DNA from: Bacillota bacterium
GTDB taxonomy: Bacteria > Bacillota > Clostridia > Christensenellales > SZUA-584
Assembly (NCBI GenBank): GCA_023415795.1
Contig: JAEZJG010000014.1
Coordinates: 62,001-126,000, forward strand
Length of the DNA stretch: 64,000 nucleotides
Reading direction: 5' to 3'
In this document: positions 27,244 to 34,922 of the stretch, piece by piece
Numbering within the stretch: position 1 is the first letter of the stretch
How the letters are laid out: every line of letters starts with the position of its first letter
Translations under genes and position numbers: made by a program
Notes under the pieces: generated by a model
The model's input: only the letters and a program-made list of their open reading frames with translations
Databases searched by the model: none
Told to the model about the DNA's origin: nothing

Positions 27244-27897
27244 TCAGTGGGCGTCGCGGAACGCCTTAACCTCGGCATGCCACTTGTCGGTTTCGCTGAT
27301 TCCGGGCACTGTGAGCTCACCAAACAGCAGCTCCGCCAGATAACGCGGTGTTTTGCCGCCGATATGGATGGATTTAACGCAGGAAATGCAATAGACACAC
27401 ACGTGCTCTGCGGGCATTTGCGCTGTGCGCTCCTTCATGCGCTGGTTGACCTCCTCCACGGAATGGGCGGGATAATAGCTGTCACCGCAGCATTTTTGCT
27501 GAGTCATGGTGTACTGCGGCTCAATCACCCGTATGTTCATTTGTTGCAGCAGGCTGCGGATGGCCGCGTGCATCCCTGTTTCCGTTCGCGTCGGGCAGGC
27601 GTCGTGCACACTCATTTCCATGCCGTCATAATTTGGGAAGGGAAAAGAGGGGTTGTTTGCGATGACCTCCCACAATGACACTGTGCTCAGCCCCGCGCGG
27701 CGAGACTTGTAGCGGCGGTTGCAGCCGGGGCATACGTTGATGATTGTGGTGCCGTCCGGCAGGTTGTCATCGTGATGGCAGCAGGTGAGAAACAGCTCAA
27801 TATCGCCAACGGTATCGCAGAGAAATCGCCATATTCTGTGGGATAATTCAGGGTTGTAGATGTGCAGTGCGCAGCCGGGCGCGAAGACATAGTTCAT
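27244..27897 (-). CDS. CCG-domain (HdrB-like cysteine-rich) Fe-S protein
   Basis: 217 aa with two cysteine-rich repeats: FAPGC...TCCHHD...NVCPGCNRRY, then HDACPTR...QKCCGDSYYP...YCISC. This is the CX31-39CCX35-36CX2C (CCG) pattern of heterodisulfide reductase subunit B and relatives, which hold an unusual 4Fe-4S cluster and act in thiol/disulfide redox chemistry. Its place at the end of an alkA-ada operon is unusual; no HdrA or HdrC gene is nearby. Confidence 0.75.
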   Translation of the reverse strand: MNYVFAPGCALHIYNPELSHRIWRFLCDTVGDIELFLTCCHHDDNLPDGTTIINVCPGCNRRYKSRRAGLSTVSLWEVIANNPSFPFPNYDGMEMSVHDACPTRTETGMHAAIRSLLQQMNIRVIEPQYTMTQQKCCGDSYYPAHSVEEVNQRMKERTAQMPAEHVCVYCISCVKSIHIGGKTPRYLAELLFGELTVPGISETDKWHAEVKAFRDAH

Positions 27898-27936
27898 ACG
27901 TTTTTGTTCCTTCCTATATATAATGAGTTACTTGCG

Positions 27937-28971
27937 CTAATAAGGCATGTGCTGCTGCTCCAGCTCCAAAAGGCGCTGCTTGAAGGGCAGCCCTGCGGCA
28001 TAGCCCACCAGCGAACCATCCGATCCGACAACGCGGTGGCACGGGATGATGATCATTATCGGGTTTTTGTTGTTGGCCATTCCGACGGCACGGCTGGCAG
28101 TGGGTTTGCCGATGTGCTCGGCAACTTGCTTGTAGCTTCTCGTCTGTCCATACGGTATGCTTTGCAAGGATGACCACACCCGCTGCTGAAAGGCGCTGCC
28201 CTGCGGGTTCAGGGGAATCGTAAACGCTGTTCTGGCTCCGCGAAGGTATTCCTCAAGCTGTTCGGCGGCCATGTCGGTCAGCTTATTGCTATTGCATTCG
28301 GCGGACGCGATGTGCGCTACTGTGCGCACGCCCGTGACAGCGCTGTCGGTCGCTGTGATTGTCATGCTGCCAAGGCTTGTGGGATAGACACAGGAGACGG
28401 CGTGCTGAGCCTCAGCGGGCAGCCGCGCGTTTCTGCGAAATTCTCCGGGGCTGATGCCTGTGTGCTTTCCGAGGAACGAGTAAAAGGCGGACAGGCTCTC
28501 AAAACCGAGCGCATACGCAATCTCAACGATGGAAGTATCTGTTTCCAGCAGCTGCCGCCGCGCCTCTTGCAGGCGCAGTGTATCTGCATATACCCCCGGC
28601 GTTGCGCCGAATTGCTGCTTGAACACCTCGATGGAGCGTTTCGGGGAAACGCCCAGCGTCTTGAGCTCTTCAAACACGCGGGACTTGTCCGAAAACCCAG
28701 CGTCAATGAGCTGCTTCATTTGCAGCGCCAGCTCCTGAGCGGGCTGATAGTGCAGCAGATCGGGACGACAGCGCTTGCAGGGGCGAAAGCCCGCATCTTC
28801 GGCATCTGCCGCCGTATTAAAGAAACGGATGTTATCAGGCTTGGGAGAGCGTGAACTGCACGAGGGGCGGCAATAAACCTGCGTTGATGTGACGGCGTAA
28901 TAGAAGCTGCCGTTGTGCGCGGCATCGTTTGCAAAAACAGCACTGAGTTTTTCTTCGTGTGTCATGTTCAT
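27937..28971 (-). CDS. ada: Ada-type methyl-DNA repair protein and transcription activator
   Basis: 344 aa, three modules. Zn-binding methyl-acceptor domain with four Cys (VYCRPSCSSR ... FRPCKRC), AraC-type HTH region (KTLGVSPKRSIEVFKQQFGATPG), and O6-methylguanine methyltransferase with nucleophile Cys311 in PCHRVVG. Senses methyl phosphotriesters by self-methylation and then activates the adaptive response. The ATG at 28965 (spacing 9 from AAGGGG) may be the real start; 28971 is reported as the outer limit. Directly follows alkA. Confidence 0.93.
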   Translation of the reverse strand: MNMTHEEKLSAVFANDAAHNGSFYYAVTSTQVYCRPSCSSRSPKPDNIRFFNTAADAEDAGFRPCKRCRPDLLHYQPAQELALQMKQLIDAGFSDKSRVFEELKTLGVSPKRSIEVFKQQFGATPGVYADTLRLQEARRQLLETDTSIVEIAYALGFESLSAFYSFLGKHTGISPGEFRRNARLPAEAQHAVSCVYPTSLGSMTITATDSAVTGVRTVAHIASAECNSNKLTDMAAEQLEEYLRGARTAFTIPLNPQGSAFQQRVWSSLQSIPYGQTRSYKQVAEHIGKPTASRAVGMANNKNPIMIIIPCHRVVGSDGSLVGYAAGLPFKQRLLELEQQHMPY

Positions 28972-29601
28972 TTACCCCTTCCGGGAAAAATCGATGGGCG
29001 TTGTGCCAGCCGCAAGCTCCCATAAATAGAGGCTGGCGACGCTGGCGTAAGGGGAATAGCGGCGTCGGTATTTTTCAAACAGCTCTCGTGTGAGCGTTTT
29101 GTGACGGTGCAGCATGCACAGCCCGCGTCGAATGGCAAGGTCGCCATAGCTGATAACGTTGGGACGCTGCATGGAGAATATCATCAGCATTTCGGCTGTC
29201 CATATGCCGATGCCATCCAGCGCACAAAGCTCGGCGCAGACCTCGGCGTCCTCCTTGCAGGACAGGGCTTGCAGGTCAAGCACGCCTGTGCGTACCTTTT
29301 CGGCAATGCCTTGTATAATGGCGGCCTTGCGAAAGGTCATCCCATAGCGCTGAATACGCTCCTGTGAGCAACTGCAAACCGTTTCGGGGGTTATGTTCCC
29401 CAAATCCTCAACCATCCGGTTCCATACCGTCTTTTGAGCCTTTGCGGAAATCTGCTGCCCGATGACAGCATTGATCAGCGAACCGAACAGGCAGGGGTTA
29501 ACCTCCCGGCGAATAGGACCGATTGCGTCGATCACAAGCCCCAATCTTTTATCCTTCTTTTTTAGATATTTGACTTCAGTCTCTCCGTACTCAAAAACCA
29601 T
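28972..29601 (-). CDS. DNA-3-methyladenine glycosylase (AlkA/HhH-GPD family)
   Basis: 209 aa. Helix-hairpin-helix LCALDGIGIWTAEMLM followed by the catalytic Asp in SYGDLAIRRGLCML. It is shorter than E. coli AlkA because the N-terminal domain is missing, as in many Firmicute relatives. Removes alkylated bases; the neighbouring Ada makes an adaptive-response operon. GGGAG ribosome site before ATG 29601. Confidence 0.88.
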   Translation of the reverse strand: MVFEYGETEVKYLKKKDKRLGLVIDAIGPIRREVNPCLFGSLINAVIGQQISAKAQKTVWNRMVEDLGNITPETVCSCSQERIQRYGMTFRKAAIIQGIAEKVRTGVLDLQALSCKEDAEVCAELCALDGIGIWTAEMLMIFSMQRPNVISYGDLAIRRGLCMLHRHKTLTRELFEKYRRRYSPYASVASLYLWELAAGTTPIDFSRKG

Positions 29602-29689
29602 GCCAGGCGCAACTCCCTTCTGATAAGCATTATATCAGATAGCGGCTTTGTTTTCTTTCTGTTTATGCACATGACAGTGAGCCCAAGAA

Positions 29690-29720
29690 ATAGAAAAGCA
29701 CCCGATTTTCAGGTGCTTTA
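29690..29720 (-). terminator. Terminator of the SleB-like gene
   Basis: Stem AAAGCACC/GGTGCTTT (29695-29702, 29712-29719); on the minus strand followed by TCTATTTC. Could also act on the plus strand. Confidence 0.75.
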
Positions 29721-29764
29721 CGTTTGGTTGAGCGGCATACCGCCCCATATTTGTTCTGGCTTTG

Positions 29765-30427
29765 TTACGAGCAGTAAAAGCTATGGTTGCCAATTCGATC
29801 GTAGTAGTCAAAGTTGCGCCACTTTTTGCTCTTGGACACCCGGAAGTAATACAGATCATCCGGATAGTCCTCGTTCTTTTCGATGGCCTCTTCCACTGCT
29901 TTCATGCACTCGCTTGAGTATTTGCGCGCAACTGCGAATTGGTTTTTCGCAAGCACCACTTTTTTAACTGTTTTGCCGAACAGTCCGCTTTCAAAGCGTT
30001 TGAGAACCACGGCGGCAACGGCGACTTTGCCTTCAAATACCTCTCCTCGGGCTTCGGCATACACGACGCGGGCGATGTACGCCTTTTCCTCATCGCTGTA
30101 TTTATAGGAGGGGGTGAAGCTCTCGTTCACCGTTTTGCTGAAAGAGCGCTCTTCTGCTGCTGTCTTGACGGGCGGTGTATCATCCGCAAATGCCTGTGCT
30201 GTCCATTCCGGTCTCGGAGTCTCCTTGGTGCGGGCAGGCAGGCGCATCGAAGATGCTGAACCGAAGCTTGGCAATGCAGAGACTCTTGAAGGCGCATTGC
30301 TAAAGGTTGGTGCGATTCCATCCGTACTGTTCATCGAACCCGCAGCCGTACAGAAAAATGCCAGAACGATTCCGACGACTGCTACGAGCTTGACTATTAG
30401 GTTTTTCAAACGTTTTCCTTTCTCCAC
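29765..30427 (-). CDS. SleB-like cell wall hydrolase
   Basis: 220 aa. N-terminal membrane anchor or signal (residues about 8-30), low-complexity linker, then a Hydrolase_2 domain: SDEEKAYIARVVYAEARGEV contains the catalytic Glu of SleB/CwlJ lytic transglycosylases, and KNQFAVARKYSS follows. Family members break spore cortex or cell-wall peptidoglycan. Divergent from the SpoIID-SH3 gene. Confidence 0.88.
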   Translation of the reverse strand: MEKGKRLKNLIVKLVAVVGIVLAFFCTAAGSMNSTDGIAPTFSNAPSRVSALPSFGSASSMRLPARTKETPRPEWTAQAFADDTPPVKTAAEERSFSKTVNESFTPSYKYSDEEKAYIARVVYAEARGEVFEGKVAVAAVVLKRFESGLFGKTVKKVVLAKNQFAVARKYSSECMKAVEEAIEKNEDYPDDLYYFRVSKSKKWRNFDYYDRIGNHSFYCS

Positions 30428-30702
30428 AGATAAAAATATATATAGCTGCGGCTGTTTTGGGCCGCTATGCTGTCGTGAAAGGTGCGGCCGTCTTTATGAC
30501 GCTTTTGCTTAACAAATGTAAACATCACGTAATAATTATGCCGCATAGTTAGCAAATATATAACATCAGCTCAAAAATGTCAACAAAAAACAGGATTTTT
30601 TATGTTTGCACCCCAAAACGGCAGGTAATACTTACCTGTTCATAAATTAATGCTAATCGATACAGCAGGAACAGCCGATATAAAATTAGAGGTGACTTAA
30701 GC

Positions 30703-33636
30703 TTGTATATATATACTACCAAGGTTTTGCGCCGCGTGTTGGTTATGTTGTCTATTATCGCCGTTTTAGTCGGCGTTTTAGGCATGTACATAAACAACAG
30801 CTCGGCAGCCGACAAATCAATCGTACGCGTCAAGCTTTCAGTCGGGTCAGTATCATCGCTCAGTTTTTCACTCAGCGGGAACTACGGTATTGAAGCAGAC
30901 AGCTCAATAAGCATGTCCTCGGGCGACTATTCCGCTAAGATTGAAAATGGCGTAATAAAGCTTTATAAGGGCAGCTCTTTGGTGTGTTCGGGCGGCAGTG
31001 TCAAGGTGGTGGAGCGAAAGCCGTCTTCTGATTACAACTATGCCAAAATTAAGACGACGACTTATGGTACCAACAACTATCGGGGAAACATTGAGTTTCT
31101 TATCAGCGGTAAATCGCTGATGGTGGTCAACCATGTGTATTTGGAATACTATCTCTATGGCGTTGTGCCGCATGAGATGAGCAATTCGTGGCCGATGGAG
31201 GCGCTAAAGGCACAGGCGGTTACGGCGCGTACCTATGCGGTGCGGTATATGGGCGGCGGTTCCTACGATCTGCTGGATACCTCCGCCAGTCAGGTGTACC
31301 GCGGCTACAATCCGTCGTATACCAACGCGATAAAGGCTGTAAACGATACGGCAAAGAAAGTGCTGGTTTCACAGGGCAGCCTTGTACAAACGTATTTCGC
31401 GGCATCTAACGGCGGTTATACCGATATTCCGCAGCACGTGTGGTCTTCCAGCGCGAAGCTGATGCCTTACCACGTGATACAGGCGGACCCATTTGATACG
31501 CAGAACACCTGGAGCAATCAGGAAGTGCTGATTTTCCCCAAGACACTTGCCAAGGAGAGCGACATCGCGTATAAGGTGATGAAGGAGGGCTCGATGGTGG
31601 CAGGAAGCTCCAGCCTCAGTGCCAATGCAACCCGCTATCTGAAATTGATGGCTCTGCCCGCTGTAAAGGCAAAGGGATATGTGGGTGACGTCACCTCGGA
31701 TATACAACTGCTGGGATTTGACCGTATTTTGGCGCATACCTATGAGGGCAATCACGGGCTTAAAGACTATTCTGGAAAAACAAATTGCGTCTGTTTCTAT
31801 AAAGCGGATGTAACGATGCGTGTAACCGCTAGTCGCAAGGCGACGGAGGATGAGAAAGCTGAAACGGGTCAGCTATACGTTCAGGAGCCGGTGACGGTGA
31901 CGGCAACAATTGACCTGCACAAGCTGGATGAGTCAGGCGGGCTTTATCAGGCGTTCAATAACACCAGCTTGAGACTGTTTGTAGTGGAAGAAACCGCTGA
32001 CAGCTGGAATATTTATCACAGGCGCTACGGACATGGAATCGGTATGTCTCAGAGGGGCGCGCAGCAGCGTGCGAGAGCGGGTCATACATATGAGCAGATT
32101 CTGTCGTTCTATTATCCGAACACGACGTTCGAGACACTGAATATTGCACCTCCCAGCATGGATGCCCCGGTGGTGCAGGGTAACACAAACGCCACGGTCA
32201 TCAATTGCAACAACTATGTAAATGTACGCAGTACACCTAGCACACAATATGCGGCGGTAGGCAAGGCGTTTGCCGGATCGCGCCTTCTTGTAACGCAGGC
32301 AGATGCGGCAGAAGGTTGGCATCAAATCAATTTCGGAGGCGTGACAGCATATATCAGCACCGAGTTTGTAAAGATCGATGAGTTGGTGGCGAACGCGACG
32401 GTGATTAACTGTGTCAACTTTGTAAATGTGCGCAACACACCCAGCACGCAGTATGCGGCTGTCGGCAGTGTTGAAGCGAATGCCCGTATTACGGTGACGC
32501 AGGCTAACGCTGCTGAGGGCTGGCACAAGATTGCCTATGGCGGTGGTTTTGCATATATTAGCGCCTATTATGTACAGATGGATGAGGCTGCTGCAACACC
32601 CACGCCGTCGCCCACTGTGACGGTGACACCGACACCGTCACCAACCGCAACAGTAGCGCCGACGCCGACACCGACTGTGACGGCAGCGCCGACGCCGACA
32701 CCGACTGTGACCGCGACACCTACGCCCAAACCGACCGCAACCGCAGTACCGACGCCTACACCGACACCGACGCCTACGCCGACGACGTCGACAACTAAGC
32801 CGGTGCCCACACCGACTGATGGTACGCTCTTGATCAAGCAGACGGGGCGTGTAACGGCAAATGAGCTGAATATTCGCAGTGGAGCGGGCACAAACCACAG
32901 CGTTTTGGGCAGTTTCGGCAAAAACGATGTGCTGTGCATCATACAGGCAGGCGGCAAGGATGGCTGGCATCAAATACTATACAGCGGCAAGGCTGCTTGG
33001 GTGTATGCGAATTACGTGGATATTACCAAACCCACGACAGGGACTATAACTGCTTCCGTGCTCAATGTACGCAAGAGCGCGGGCACGACAAGCGAGATAC
33101 TTGGCAACCTTGAAAAAGGCGATAAGGTGGAGATTATTCAATTGAATGCTTCGCCGGAGTGGCACAAGATTATCTTCAACGGACTGGAAGGCTATGTGCA
33201 CGCCAGCTATGTGGCGGTTGACAATGCTGTGACCCCGCCGACACAGCCTCCGGCGACTTCTCAGTACGCAACGGTGAATGCGTCTAAGCTCAACTTCAGA
33301 AAGAGCGCGGATCTGAAGAGCGCTGTCATTAAGACGCTGTCTCGCGGAGATACGGTGCAAGTGATAACACAGGGCAAGGAATGGCATCAGGTAAAGTATG
33401 GCGGCGTGACAGGTTATATGTCGGCTCAGTATTTAAAGCTGACAGCCGGAACCTACGGACAGGTGAACGCGGGTACGCTTAACGTGCGCAGCGCATCATC
33501 CACATCTTCGTCGGTGCTGGGCAAGTTATCGAAGGGGGATGTGGTGGAGATACTGACTACCGGAAAGGAATGGTATAAGATTCGATACAAATCTTCCACT
33601 GCGTATGTTTATGCGCCGTATATTAAGATCACGTAA
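30703..33636 (+). CDS. SpoIID/LytB-domain amidase-enhancer-like protein with six SH3 repeats
   Basis: 977 aa secreted or anchored protein. Signal/TM helix (about 5-30), N-terminal beta domain, SpoIID domain with YLYGVVPHEMSNSWPMEALK near 155-175 and the matching GYGHGIGMSQRGA near 447, two bacterial SH3 domains, a Thr-Pro-rich linker (about residues 628-705), and four more SH3 domains. SpoIID is a lytic transglycosylase that cuts denuded glycan; the SH3 array should bind the wall. Probably a vegetative wall enzyme, since spoIID normally lacks SH3 domains. Start TTG 30703 is set by AGAGGTGA seven bases upstream. Confidence 0.88.
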   Translation: MYIYTTKVLRRVLVMLSIIAVLVGVLGMYINNSSAADKSIVRVKLSVGSVSSLSFSLSGNYGIEADSSISMSSGDYSAKIENGVIKLYKGSSLVCSGGSVKVVERKPSSDYNYAKIKTTTYGTNNYRGNIEFLISGKSLMVVNHVYLEYYLYGVVPHEMSNSWPMEALKAQAVTARTYAVRYMGGGSYDLLDTSASQVYRGYNPSYTNAIKAVNDTAKKVLVSQGSLVQTYFAASNGGYTDIPQHVWSSSAKLMPYHVIQADPFDTQNTWSNQEVLIFPKTLAKESDIAYKVMKEGSMVAGSSSLSANATRYLKLMALPAVKAKGYVGDVTSDIQLLGFDRILAHTYEGNHGLKDYSGKTNCVCFYKADVTMRVTASRKATEDEKAETGQLYVQEPVTVTATIDLHKLDESGGLYQAFNNTSLRLFVVEETADSWNIYHRRYGHGIGMSQRGAQQRARAGHTYEQILSFYYPNTTFETLNIAPPSMDAPVVQGNTNATVINCNNYVNVRSTPSTQYAAVGKAFAGSRLLVTQADAAEGWHQINFGGVTAYISTEFVKIDELVANATVINCVNFVNVRNTPSTQYAAVGSVEANARITVTQANAAEGWHKIAYGGGFAYISAYYVQMDEAAATPTPSPTVTVTPTPSPTATVAPTPTPTVTAAPTPTPTVTATPTPKPTATAVPTPTPTPTPTPTTSTTKPVPTPTDGTLLIKQTGRVTANELNIRSGAGTNHSVLGSFGKNDVLCIIQAGGKDGWHQILYSGKAAWVYANYVDITKPTTGTITASVLNVRKSAGTTSEILGNLEKGDKVEIIQLNASPEWHKIIFNGLEGYVHASYVAVDNAVTPPTQPPATSQYATVNASKLNFRKSADLKSAVIKTLSRGDTVQVITQGKEWHQVKYGGVTGYMSAQYLKLTAGTYGQVNAGTLNVRSASSTSSSVLGKLSKGDVVEILTTGKEWYKIRYKSSTAYVYAPYIKIT
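32590..32815 (+). repeat. Minisatellite coding for the Thr-Pro linker
   Basis: Tandem degenerate units of the type CCGACGCCGACA encode Pro-Thr repeats between SH3 domains 2 and 3. Such arrays vary in length between strains. Confidence 0.8.
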
Positions 33637-33648
33637 AGTCAAAGTCAA

Positions 33649-33680
33649 AAAGAGTGCGCAAGTGTGTGCTCTTTTTTTAT
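33649..33680 (+). terminator. Terminator of the SpoIID-SH3 gene
   Basis: 11-bp stem with wobble pairs (33649-33659 with 33664-33674), loop AAGT, followed by CTTTTTTT. Confidence 0.85.
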
Positions 33681-33703
33681 ACATTAAAGCCTGTCAAGCT
33701 GCG

Positions 33704-33817
33704 TTGTCCACAAACTTAAAAAATTCTCCCAAGGATCGATAAGTACGATTATAGAGCCAAATTCGAGAGTTATCCACTGCTTTGAGACAGTTATCCACCG
33801 GAAATGGTGGATAACTG
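33704..33817. promoter_or_regulatory. Cluster of four DnaA-box-like sites including a 12-bp palindrome
   Basis: TTGTCCACA (33704-33712), TTATCCACT (33770-33778), TTATCCACC (33791-33799) and its inverse GGTGGATAA (33806-33814), each one base from the TTATCCACA consensus. The last two form a perfect dyad CAGTTATCCACC/GGTGGATAACTG (33788-33817) with a six-base centre. It may bind DnaA, or be an operator or hairpin; no replication genes are adjacent. Confidence 0.5.
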
Positions 33818-34033
33818 AGACTGAACATGCACTGCATATATAATGAATAAATATACGATTTGCAGAGATTTAGATAGAAAAATGGCCCAAAATGTATTAA
33901 TAGCAGACTGGACATTAATGAAATGTGGGTTAAAAAAAGAGAGTCAATTAGGCGCAACAAACGCTTGCGTGACAATAGCGGCGGGGACTGATAATATGGC
34001 GGTAAAGCTAAGAACTGGCAGGGAGGGCAACAG

Positions 34034-34696
34034 ATGAACACGGTGGGCGGGCATATCAGCGTGTTTCGTAAAAAAGCGAACATGACACAGCAAACGCTCG
34101 CGGACCAGCTGAACGTGACACGGCAGGCGGTGTCACAATGGGAGAACGGAAATACGCAGCCCGACCTCGACACGCTGGCAGCCATCGCGGACGTATTTGG
34201 CGTGGACATAACAGAAGTGATCTATGGGGAGAAGCGGAAGGAAACTTTGGGGATAGATCCGGAGCGGCGGAAACGGTATCTGACAGGGTTGATCGTGTTT
34301 GGTACATTAGCACTGGTAATGTGGATAGTTTTTCTATTTATCAGACCGTTATTTATTGAACAGCAAAACAATTTCAATAATTTACCAACGACATTATATA
34401 TGTATTATGCTGAACCACTACTCTATCTGTTTATTCCCATGGCGGTACTATACGGGTGTTCGCTGTTATGGGATATTAGGATTCGTCATAAGAGTATAAG
34501 ACTGTCCATACTGATTGCGGTAGTAACGTATGTTTTGATACATTATGCCGCAGGGGTGGTGTATTTGCGTAACGGTGAACTGCCGTGGCTAGTATTTGAC
34601 TATCAGATTTTTTTCCCCAAGAATCGGGCCATTTTTCTCATCCCCGGCATCGGCCTGTTTCTGGGGCTGAACGGACATGGACGGAACCGAAGGTAG
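34034..34696 (+). CDS. XRE-family regulator with membrane-spanning C-terminal half
   Basis: 220 aa. N-terminal helix-turn-helix (ISVFRKKANMTQQTLADQLNVTRQAVSQWENGNTQ, residues about 8-42) of the Cro/C1 type, followed by about four hydrophobic helices. Such HTH-membrane proteins are common in Firmicutes and may sense envelope stress; the ligand is unknown. ATG 34034 is preceded by GGGAGGG. The gene lies beside the DnaA-box-like palindrome, which could be its operator. Confidence 0.85.
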   Translation: MNTVGGHISVFRKKANMTQQTLADQLNVTRQAVSQWENGNTQPDLDTLAAIADVFGVDITEVIYGEKRKETLGIDPERRKRYLTGLIVFGTLALVMWIVFLFIRPLFIEQQNNFNNLPTTLYMYYAEPLLYLFIPMAVLYGCSLLWDIRIRHKSIRLSILIAVVTYVLIHYAAGVVYLRNGELPWLVFDYQIFFPKNRAIFLIPGIGLFLGLNGHGRNRR

Positions 34697-34714
34697 CAAG
34701 CATTGAGTGAGAGG

Positions 34715-34856
34715 AGGCTGTGCGTCATACATGGGATTACTCACTGCGTTCGGAATGACATCAGAAATAATAGCCTGCTATTATTTCTGATGGGTGGCGG
34801 ACGGCCCATGAGTGCGTTGCGGGAGATGCGGGAGGGGAGAACCCCTCCCCTACAAA
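34715..34856. repeat. Dispersed intergenic repeat with two perfect hairpins
   Basis: Contains GGATTACTCACTGCGTTCGG (34734-34753), the inverse of a widely scattered bacterial intergenic repeat text, then a 15-bp perfect inverted repeat CATCAGAAATAATAG (34759-34773 and 34778-34792), then GGGAGGGG/CCCCTCCC (34830-34849). No gene. Confidence 0.6.
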
Positions 34857-34870
34857 ATACCGTGGATAGT

Positions 34871-34903
34871 AAAAGGCCGATGCAGTTTTTGCACCGGCCT
34901 TGC
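34871..34903 (-). terminator. Terminator of ileS
   Basis: 12-base stem AAGGCCGATGCA (34873-34884) / TGCACCGGCCTT (34890-34901) with one mismatch; followed on the minus strand by TTACTATCC. Confidence 0.8.
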
Positions 34904-34922
34904 TCATACTATTCGTTTGCTT

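Noticed and set aside
32590..32815. CRISPR-like array
   Set aside because: Short in-frame Pro-Thr codon repeats within a gene; no spacers.
33704..33817. Chromosomal origin of replication
   Set aside because: DnaA-box-like sites are present, but dnaA, dnaN, rpmH and an AT-rich unwinding region are not.
33843..34037. 64-codon open frame before the XRE regulator
   Set aside because: No ribosome site or family resemblance, and it overlaps the regulator start.
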